This document shows positions 16,047 through 20,382 of a stretch of 25,396 nucleotides of DNA, piece after piece. The DNA comes from a virus. Position 1 is the stretch's first letter; each line of letters begins with the position of its first letter. The notes under the pieces are model-generated. The model worked only from the letters and a program-made list of their open reading frames with translations, was not told the DNA's origin and did no database searches. Position numbers and translations under genes: made by a program. The DNA lies in IMG/VR virus record IMGVR_UViG_3300030331_000046, positions 453 to 25,848 of that record. One strand, given 5' to 3'.

Positions 16047-16851
16047 TTTTTTCCTCCCAAAAACCTCTATCATAACCTATTTTGACGATTTGCAAAACAG
16101 ACTCCTCTATAGCTCTTTGTAAAGCAAGAGTAGTAGGTTCGTTTTCTGCGTCCCCCATTTCTATCTCTACTAACTCTGTACCAGCTTCAATAAATCTAAA
16201 AACATCTTGTGATTGACCGTAGCTAAAAACTTGTTTACTAACTAATACATCTATTAAAACTTCACCAGTGGCTATAGATACCATACGCAATGCTACTGTA
16301 ATATTATCTACTCTATATTGCTTGCTTGTTCCTATGCCTAAATATCTAGCACCTATACCACCGCTTTTAATATTTGTATCATACCCAAGAACAGCCCCCT
16401 CCATAAGAACACCTGCAAAAAGCAAAGGCATGATAGGTTTAGGTCCATCAGTTTTTTCGTTTTGTTCTCTTGCAGAACGTATTAGTTGTCTTTCTTTTGT
16501 AAGATTATCAAGACCAACTCTTTCAGCTACTCTAAAAAATTTACCATTTGATGTATGTTTTAAACTTCTAATAAGTAAATGACTTGGTGCTTGTGTTAGT
16601 GCTGTAGAAAATAATGCAAACTCACTATTGCTTTTACGTTGTCCTGTTTGGTCTGTAAAACTATTAGGATAAACAGCAACAACAATAGGAACTTTAGGTT
16701 GCGGAACATTTAGTAGTTGTTTAGATTGTATTTCTAATATATTTGGTAAACTTTTGCCTTGTATAAGACTTTCGTCTATAGGATTAATACTACAACTAGA
16801 AAGAAAAATCGCCAATAGGCAATTGTATCTCAGTAATATTTCCATCTGCAT
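15982..16851 (-). CDS. csgG: CsgG-type curli secretion channel lipoprotein
   Basis: A 289-aa homologue of CsgG, the outer-membrane lipoprotein that forms a ninefold pore exporting curlin subunits. A lipoprotein signal ends in IFLSSC with lipidated C20. The core aligns end to end with Escherichia coli CsgG from my memory of that protein: FTDQTGQRK (65-73), RVAERVGLDNLTKERQLIR (107-125), GYDTNIKSGGIGARYLGIG (156-174), ATGEVLIDVLVSKQV (194-208), DVFRFIEAGTELVE (216-229) and IGYDRGFWE (258-266). The periplasmic constriction loop differs: where E. coli has Tyr and Asn-Phe, this protein has a one-residue-longer loop with Leu-Phe. About 24 extra acidic residues follow GFW. ATG 16851 or ATG 16845 could be the start; both overlap CsgF by 50-56 nt and neither has a clear Shine-Dalgarno, so reinitiation is likely. 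Confidence 0.92.
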   Translation of the reverse strand: MQMEILLRYNCLLAIFLSSCSINPIDESLIQGKSLPNILEIQSKQLLNVPQPKVPIVVAVYPNSFTDQTGQRKSNSEFALFSTALTQAPSHLLIRSLKHTSNGKFFRVAERVGLDNLTKERQLIRSAREQNEKTDGPKPIMPLLFAGVLMEGAVLGYDTNIKSGGIGARYLGIGTSKQYRVDNITVALRMVSIATGEVLIDVLVSKQVFSYGQSQDVFRFIEAGTELVEIEMGDAENEPTTLALQRAIEESVLQIVKIGYDRGFWEEKNETIKIDEPDCDDECIADIRG

Positions 16852-17296
16852 CAGTAATTTTTAGAGTTATGATTCCGTTTTCTATACTATATTCTATAGT
16901 GTTTCCCTCTAAGCTCAAAGTACCCTCTGTACTAGGTGTTTCACCAAACAAATTTTCTACAAGCTGTCTTGATAGTTGTGCATAGATACGTGACTCAAGA
17001 TTTCTAATAAATCTTGCTAATGTAGTGTTTTCTTTATCTCTTTCTATCTGTTCTTGTATAGCTTTTATTTCTTCTTTTATACTTAATTTACGATTAAACT
17101 CTTGGTTTTCAATAGTCAAGTAATGCGATGATGTATTAATACCGTTAAACGATGGGTTTTTAAATTTATGAGTAATAGTATCTGCTTTTAAATTAATCGC
17201 AATAATTCCAACAAATAACACAAAACCTATAAAAACTAAACCTATTGTAAGCCTATATTTTTCTAATTCTTCTTTATTAATCTTTTCTTTGGTCAT
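16796..17296 (-). CDS. csgF: CsgF-type curli assembly protein
   Basis: A 166-aa homologue of CsgF, the secreted partner that plugs into the CsgG channel and links it to the growing fibre. A 15-residue charged lead and a hydrophobic segment (16-35) form a long signal peptide, likely cut after LKA at residue 38. The mature start DTITHKFKNPSFNG (39-52) matches the E. coli CsgF N-terminus that binds inside CsgG (FRNPNFGG type). FIRNLESRIYAQL (96-108) and the end GNTIEYSIENGIITLKITDA (131-150), with DGNITEIQLPIGDF, match the CsgF helix and C-terminal strands. A charged helical insert (about 71-92) is extra. ATG 17296 is preceded by AAGGCGG; a longer frame from TTG 17314 is less likely. It overlaps the upstream membrane-protein gene by 20 nt, so the cassette is read through from the phage late operon. 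Confidence 0.88.
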   Translation of the reverse strand: MTKEKINKEELEKYRLTIGLVFIGFVLFVGIIAINLKADTITHKFKNPSFNGINTSSHYLTIENQEFNRKLSIKEEIKAIQEQIERDKENTTLARFIRNLESRIYAQLSRQLVENLFGETPSTEGTLSLEGNTIEYSIENGIITLKITDADGNITEIQLPIGDFSF

Positions 17297-17627
17297 CTCT
17301 ATCCGCCTTTGCAATTTTATTACTATCTATTAAATTAGGCACACCTAATATTGTTTTAATTAAAGTGTCTTGTCTAATTATCTCATTATCTAAACTACGC
17401 ACTCTATCTATCAAAGCTACTAAAATTCCATGTTGTGTATCTAATTTAGTCCCTAATCTTTCTTCTATAGCGTTTATCTGTCCTGCTACTTTTTCGTCTA
17501 CAACATCTAGTTTTTGTTCCATACCGTCAACAATCCTGATAACAAGTTTATAAATAAACCAACCTAGACCTATAGCAGCAGCTATCGGGAAACCAACTTC
17601 TTGTATTAAAGTTACTGCTTGTTCCAT
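17277..17627 (-). CDS. Small membrane-anchored coiled-coil protein, possible holin-like
   Basis: A 116-aa protein with one N-terminal membrane helix (VGFPIAAAIGLGWFIYKLVI, residues 11-30) followed by a charged coiled coil (about 32-100) containing KLDVVDEKVAGQINAIEERL and GILVALIDRVRSLDNEII. Proteins with this EVGFPIAA...helix-coiled coil layout are frequent near lysis genes of marine phages and are sometimes called holins without proof. The lysozyme at 19616-20059 has no signal peptide and so needs a holin; this is one of two candidates. The start forms a TAATG junction with the nuclease gene, and its end overlaps csgF by 20 nt. Confidence 0.55.
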   Translation of the reverse strand: MEQAVTLIQEVGFPIAAAIGLGWFIYKLVIRIVDGMEQKLDVVDEKVAGQINAIEERLGTKLDTQHGILVALIDRVRSLDNEIIRQDTLIKTILGVPNLIDSNKIAKADRDDQRKD

Positions 17628-18007
17628 TAATAATCACCCCAGATTTTAGTTTTTTTACCTCCATCATAGTGGACTGCATGCCCTTCTTTTATTAAGACAT
17701 CACAAATATCTCTACCGTCTTCCGTATAAGGTATTCCAAGTATTCTGCCGTACTTACCTTTTCCTAAAGATTTAACTTGTATTTTACCAATACATAGTTC
17801 TTTTAATCTTTCTTTTGCAGCTAGACCGAGTTTCTTTTCTGCTAAATCTCTTGTTCTAGATTCAGGTGTATCTATACCCGCAAGTCTAACACGTTGTTTA
17901 TGTAATTTTACATCGAACCCTAAATCTAAAGTACAGTCAAAAGTATCGCCGTCAACTATACGTTCTAATGTTGCATTGTATACAAATGATTCTGGTGCTT
18001 TAGCCAT
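17627..18007 (-). CDS. Thermonuclease-type (SNase-like) nuclease
   Basis: A 126-aa single-domain staphylococcal-nuclease homologue that should cut DNA and RNA with calcium. All active-site residues of the family are in place: VDGDT with D21, RLAGIDTPE with R41, D46 and E49, and KYGR with R88; the closing helix (DVLIKEGHAVHY) is also normal. There is no signal peptide, so it should act in the host cytoplasm, perhaps degrading host nucleic acid for nucleotides, or in the virion. The start follows the upstream stop directly (TAAATG) and its stop overlaps the next ATG (TAATG). Confidence 0.88.
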   Translation of the reverse strand: MAKAPESFVYNATLERIVDGDTFDCTLDLGFDVKLHKQRVRLAGIDTPESRTRDLAEKKLGLAAKERLKELCIGKIQVKSLGKGKYGRILGIPYTEDGRDICDVLIKEGHAVHYDGGKKTKIWGDY

Positions 18008-18292
18008 TTAACACTTCCATCTTCTTCTAGCTTGTCTCAATCTTGAATTAGGGTTTTTTGCAGCTTTAGGAAATTTTTTCATTTGACCTGCGGAACGTGC
18101 ACAAAATGATTTACGTCTTTTTGCTGCTTTACTACCTTTTTTAACTTTACCTGTCACTGCTGTTTTCAACTTACTTCCAGGATTCATACGTCTATACGCT
18201 TTAACTCCTGCCGCAGTCATACCAGCACCTTTTTTAGTAGGTCTAAAATTCTTTTTATTTCTTTTAGGCATTTTAGCCTTTTTTCTTGGCAC
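18008..18292 (-). CDS. Small Lys/Arg-rich marine-virus protein (KLKTAVTGKVK family)
   Basis: A 94-aa very basic protein of unknown function. The segment AAGVKAYRRMNPGSKLKTAV (about residues 27-46) and the following GKVKKGSKAAKRRKSFCARS, ending in ARRRWKC, mark a small family I recognise from many marine phages and large viruses (possibly the one called DUF6321). Conserved cysteines (SFCARS and the terminal Cys) might bind zinc. Start: GTG 18292 has an excellent AAGGAG five bases upstream; ATG 18271 just after the upstream stop is an alternative that would remove seven residues. Likely nucleic-acid binding from charge alone. Confidence 0.7.
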   Translation of the reverse strand: MPRKKAKMPKRNKKNFRPTKKGAGMTAAGVKAYRRMNPGSKLKTAVTGKVKKGSKAAKRRKSFCARSAGQMKKFPKAAKNPNSRLRQARRRWKC

Positions 18293-18578
18293 CTTTGCTC
18301 CTTTTCTTTTTTGAAAAAGTTCTTACGTTTGTTGGTTTACCACCAGGATTTCCTGCTGCCCTTTTTCTTCTTACAGCACTCGCACGTTCTGCTGCTGTCA
18401 TACGTTTAGCTTTACTTCTTGGCACGCATTTTGGATAACCACGTTTACTGCCCCCTTTAGCTGACTTACGTCCACACTTCTGAAATTTACCTTTTTTCTT
18501 TGGTGCACCTATATCAACCCAATCACCTTTAGGACCTTTACCAAACCAAGCTGTTAATCCACCACTAGGTTTTGCCAC
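18273..18578 (-). CDS. Small basic marine-virus protein (GGLTAWF/YPKC family)
   Basis: A 101-aa protein, about one third Lys/Arg. Conserved landmarks are GGLTAWF (residues 6-12), DWVDIGAPKKKG, CGRKS and YPKCVPRSKAKRMTAAERA with two to three cysteines, then RKRAAGNPGGKPTNV; I recognise this family from marine phages and algal viruses but know no function. Cys residues near Lys/Arg stretches suggest a zinc-stabilised nucleic-acid-binding fold. The start is GTG at 18578, within a 14-nt overlap, with AGAGGAAG upstream; no ATG is available at the conserved N-terminus. Confidence 0.7.
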   Translation of the reverse strand: MAKPSGGLTAWFGKGPKGDWVDIGAPKKKGKFQKCGRKSAKGGSKRGYPKCVPRSKAKRMTAAERASAVRRKRAAGNPGGKPTNVRTFSKKKRSKGAKKKG

Positions 18579-18870
18579 GTTTCTTCCTCTTTTTTCTAAT
18601 AGCCTCTTTTCCTTTTTTAAATATACTGGCTACTAATTTTTTGCCCATCACTTTTGCCCTTTGTTCGCCGACAGTAAGTATTTGTATTTTTCTTGCAAAA
18701 GGTTTATTAATTTTTTTGACTTTTGAGACTGTTGCTCTAGCGTCTGAAGGAGTAGCGAATTTAATACGTACTGTGTCTTTCGGGTTTTCATCTGTATATA
18801 GTCTTCTCCCACTTCCTTTAGGTTTTTTACCAGTGCCTACTTTAGGGTCTTTTCTTTTTCTTTTTGGCAT
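18565..18870 (-). CDS. Small basic conserved phage protein (KDPKVGTGKKPKGSGRR family)
   Basis: A 101-aa protein of the basic cluster. The N-terminus MPKRKRKDPKVGTGKKPKGS and the middle RRLYTDENPKDTVRIKFATP, then FARKIQILTVGEQRAKVMGK, are well conserved in marine phages in my memory. Unlike its neighbours it seems to hold a folded alpha/beta core between basic ends. ATG 18870 is chosen (GAGG nine bases upstream) rather than the in-frame TTG at 18879. It overlaps both neighbours, by 29 and 14 nt. Confidence 0.7.
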   Translation of the reverse strand: MPKRKRKDPKVGTGKKPKGSGRRLYTDENPKDTVRIKFATPSDARATVSKVKKINKPFARKIQILTVGEQRAKVMGKKLVASIFKKGKEAIRKKRKKRGKT

Positions 18871-18961
18871 AAGGTGCAACCCTCTTTCCTTTTTTATTAT
18901 ACTTACCAGACTTCTTTTTTGCTATTGCTATAGCTGCCTGTTGTGCTCTACTTTTTGGCAC
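18842..18961 (-). CDS. Very small basic protein, 39 aa, GTG start
   Basis: Too short for routine gene finding. From GTG 18961 it reads VPKSRAQQAAIAIAKKKSGK and ends in a KKKKKRP tail; small proteins starting PKSRAQQAAIA recur among marine phage basic clusters. It overlaps the upstream 54-aa gene by 14 nt and the downstream gene by 29 nt. An AGGA lies ten bases before GTG. Support is the family-like N-terminus and the tight packing; without it about 77 nt would be unused in a region with no other gaps. Confidence 0.55.
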   Translation of the reverse strand: MPKSRAQQAAIAIAKKKSGKYNKKGKRVAPYAKKKKKRP

Positions 18962-19112
18962 GTCTTTTAGTTCCTGTTCTAGCTTTTCTTATTTGTGCTG
19001 CAGTGGGTGCACCTTTTGCACCTTTTTTTCGCATACGTTCACCAGAACCAGCTTTAATTCTTTTACGTTTAGCGTGAATATTAGCCCACAATCCTTTACG
19101 TTTTTTAGCCAT
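18948..19112 (-). CDS. Small basic conserved phage protein, 54 aa (GLWANIHAKRKRIK family)
   Basis: Starts at ATG 19112 in a TAATG junction and ends at TAG 18948. The sequence GLWANIHAKRKRIKAGSGER (residues 7-26) followed by MRKKGAKGAPTAAQIRKA is a strongly conserved short family of tailed marine phages, so the gene is real despite its size. Function unknown; charge suggests DNA or RNA binding. Confidence 0.7.
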   Translation of the reverse strand: MAKKRKGLWANIHAKRKRIKAGSGERMRKKGAKGAPTAAQIRKARTGTKRRAKK

Positions 19113-19309
19113 TATGCTTTTTTAGTTCTATATCCTCCGCCACGTTTTTTGTAAGTTCTTACTAACCATCCATTTGCATACGCACTTGGATAAACCTTAA
19201 ACTTACGTTTAGCTTCAGCTTTAACTCTTGCATAAAGTGCTGGATTAGTAGGTACTGCTTTTGATTTAGAAGACTTCTTTTTAGAAGACTTCTTTTTAGC
19301 TTTTGGCAT
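19112..19309 (-). CDS. Small Lys-rich protein with RVKAEAKRKFKVYPSAYANG domain
   Basis: A 65-aa protein with a Lys/Ser-rich N-terminus (KKKSSKKKSSKSK) and a short folded domain, RVKAEAKRKFKVYPSAYANG (about residues 29-48) then WLVRTYKKRGGGYR. This domain is widespread in marine phages and large eukaryotic viruses (perhaps related to DUF5872, from memory). ATG 19309 follows a good GGAG. The layout, a basic tail plus a small globular domain, is histone-like in a loose sense; DNA binding is a guess. Confidence 0.7.
   Translation of the reverse strand: MPKAKKKSSKKKSSKSKAVPTNPALYARVKAEAKRKFKVYPSAYANGWLVRTYKKRGGGYRTKKA
19268..19297 (-). repeat. 15-nt tandem duplication in the Lys/Ser-rich tail
   Basis: Two copies of a 15-nt unit, each containing the near-palindrome AGAAGACTTCT (19268-19278 and 19283-19293), encode the repeated KKKSS units. 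The repeat keeps frame. Confidence 0.75.
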
Positions 19310-19318
19310 GTTCTCTCC

Positions 19319-19531
19319 TTATTTACCGACTTTTTTCTGAGTTTCTTTATGAGCCTGTGTAAAAGATTTACCTTTTTTCATCATGTTTTTCATCATAGTC
19401 ATGTGTTTTTTAGTATGGTGCACACCATGTTTTTTCATGGTTTGTTGTTGTCTAGGTGTTAGACCTGCCATGCTTACGCCTTTGACTGTGATGTTTTTCA
19501 TGGCTTTTTTAGGTTTAGATTTCATCTTCAT
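19319..19531 (-). CDS. Small basic conserved phage protein, 70 aa (LTPRQQQTMKKH family)
   Basis: A Met/Lys/His-rich protein. AGLTPRQQQTMKKHGVHHTK (about residues 22-41) and GKSFTQAHKETQKKVGK at the end mark a short family common in cyanophages and other marine phages. ATG 19531 overlaps the previous stop as ATGA. The helix with clustered His and Met could bind metal or DNA; function unknown. Confidence 0.7.
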   Translation of the reverse strand: MKMKSKPKKAMKNITVKGVSMAGLTPRQQQTMKKHGVHHTKKHMTMMKNMMKKGKSFTQAHKETQKKVGK

Positions 19532-19614
19532 TTCTTTTTACCTTTTTTCATCATTTTCTTTTTACCTTTTTTCATAGGTTTAGATTTTTTCATTTTTCCA
19601 TAGTGACTTGGCAT
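19528..19614 (-). CDS. Tiny Lys/Met-rich protein, 28 aa
   Basis: From ATG 19614 (MPSHYGKMKKSKPM) to TGA 19528, ending in two copies of MKKGKKK that come from a 21-nt duplicated sequence. An ideal Shine-Dalgarno GGAGG sits in the last codons of the lysozyme gene, and an ATGA junction couples it to the next gene. Thirteen of 28 residues are Lys. MPSHYGKMKK starts are familiar from marine phages. Confidence 0.6.
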   Translation of the reverse strand: MPSHYGKMKKSKPMKKGKKKMMKKGKKK

Positions 19615-19615
19615 T

Positions 19616-20059
19616 TTATCCTCCTTTTAATACTCTGTCTCTTAATCTTATCGCACGGGGTCCAACTTGTGTAGCCCAACGACTATCCATCATTTCAACC
19701 GCAGCAGTTTCCCAATCATGTTCTTCTAATGCAGTTAAAAACTTTTTAAACTTTAGTAACCTAGTAATACCTAAATTAAAGCACATGTTAGCTAAAACTC
19801 TTTGTATATCTTCTGGTAAATGTAACCACCACTCTAAATTTCTATCTAGGTCTGCTGTAACATTATCGATATCTTTTTCGAAACACTCTTTTATTCTGTC
19901 TTCTGATACTGATGTATCTACTTCTTGACCATATTCAGGGTCTGATTCTAATATTAAATGTCCTATACCAAATGTAGGATATCCAAGATGGTCTGAATAT
20001 ATTTTGTCAACACAACCCTCATCAAATTTTAGTTCTTCCATTAACTTATCTATATTCAT
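19616..20059 (-). CDS. T4-type lysozyme (GH24 endolysin)
   Basis: A 147-aa muramidase cutting host peptidoglycan at lysis. The T4 lysozyme catalytic triad is present with constant offset: E14 (FDEG), D23 (YSDH) and T29 (YPTFGIGH), against E11, D20 and T26 in T4; the C-terminal lobe ends in SRWATQVGPRAIRLRDRVLK, as in the family. There is no signal peptide, so release needs a holin. ATG 20059 is chosen over an in-frame start 39 codons upstream because it forms an ATGA junction with the previous gene and matches the T4 N-terminus (MNI). Confidence 0.92.
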   Translation of the reverse strand: MNIDKLMEELKFDEGCVDKIYSDHLGYPTFGIGHLILESDPEYGQEVDTSVSEDRIKECFEKDIDNVTADLDRNLEWWLHLPEDIQRVLANMCFNLGITRLLKFKKFLTALEEHDWETAAVEMMDSRWATQVGPRAIRLRDRVLKGG

Positions 20060-20382
20060 AATATCTTTACTGTTGTAGACCCTCCAGTTGAAACTGAAAC
20101 TACGCCCAAGGACGCTATCGCTTCTAATCCTTTTTCTTGTCCTATGTATAAATCTACCCATTCTGTACCTGTCCATAATTGTAATTGTTCAGTGCTCAGA
20201 TTAAAAATTATATCACCTTTGTTAAATAAATTTAAATTTCTTTGAGTTTCATTGACAGACAAAGTAGAATCTACATCTACTGAATTTAAAGATAACTCTA
20301 ATACTCTACTTAATCTGTTAAAAGTCTCTGGGTTAACTTGTCCTTGTGCTGTTGGTAATTTAGTTTCTAAAAGTTTACTCAT
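20056..20382 (-). CDS. Small conserved tail/fibre-associated phage protein
   Basis: A 108-aa protein. LETKLPTAQGQVNPETFNRL (residues 5-24) and GDIIFNLSTEQLQLWTGTEW (about 56-75) form a pattern I recognise from marine phages, where it accompanies tail fibre and tail genes. The second segment resembles the short beta-rich module found in many fibre proteins. It sits between the gp10-like tail gene (TAATG junction) and the lysozyme (ATGA junction). No function is established. Confidence 0.6.
   Translation of the reverse strand: MSKLLETKLPTAQGQVNPETFNRLSRVLELSLNSVDVDSTLSVNETQRNLNLFNKGDIIFNLSTEQLQLWTGTEWVDLYIGQEKGLEAIASLGVVSVSTGGSTTVKIL

Noticed and set aside
12570-17296. The cassette as bacterial DNA joined to phage DNA by misassembly
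   Set aside because: csgF overlaps the upstream phage-type gene by 20 nt, the cyclase gene leads into virion genes after 27 nt, and base use looks the same on both sides. Read mapping could still test it.
17277-17627. CsgE as the missing curli gate protein
   Set aside because: The protein has an N-terminal membrane helix and a cytoplasmic-type coiled coil, with none of the CsgE fold or cysteine pattern, and no cleavable signal.
18572-18970. Plus-strand open frame of 132 codons, Phe/Leu-rich, looking like a membrane protein
   Set aside because: It is the complement of Lys/Arg-rich minus-strand genes; AAA/AAG codons read backwards give Phe/Leu. No ribosome-binding site or family match.
20060-20176. 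N-terminal extension of 39 residues on the lysozyme
   Set aside because: It lies wholly within the previous gene in another frame; the ATGA junction at 20059 and the T4 lysozyme N-terminus fix the shorter start.
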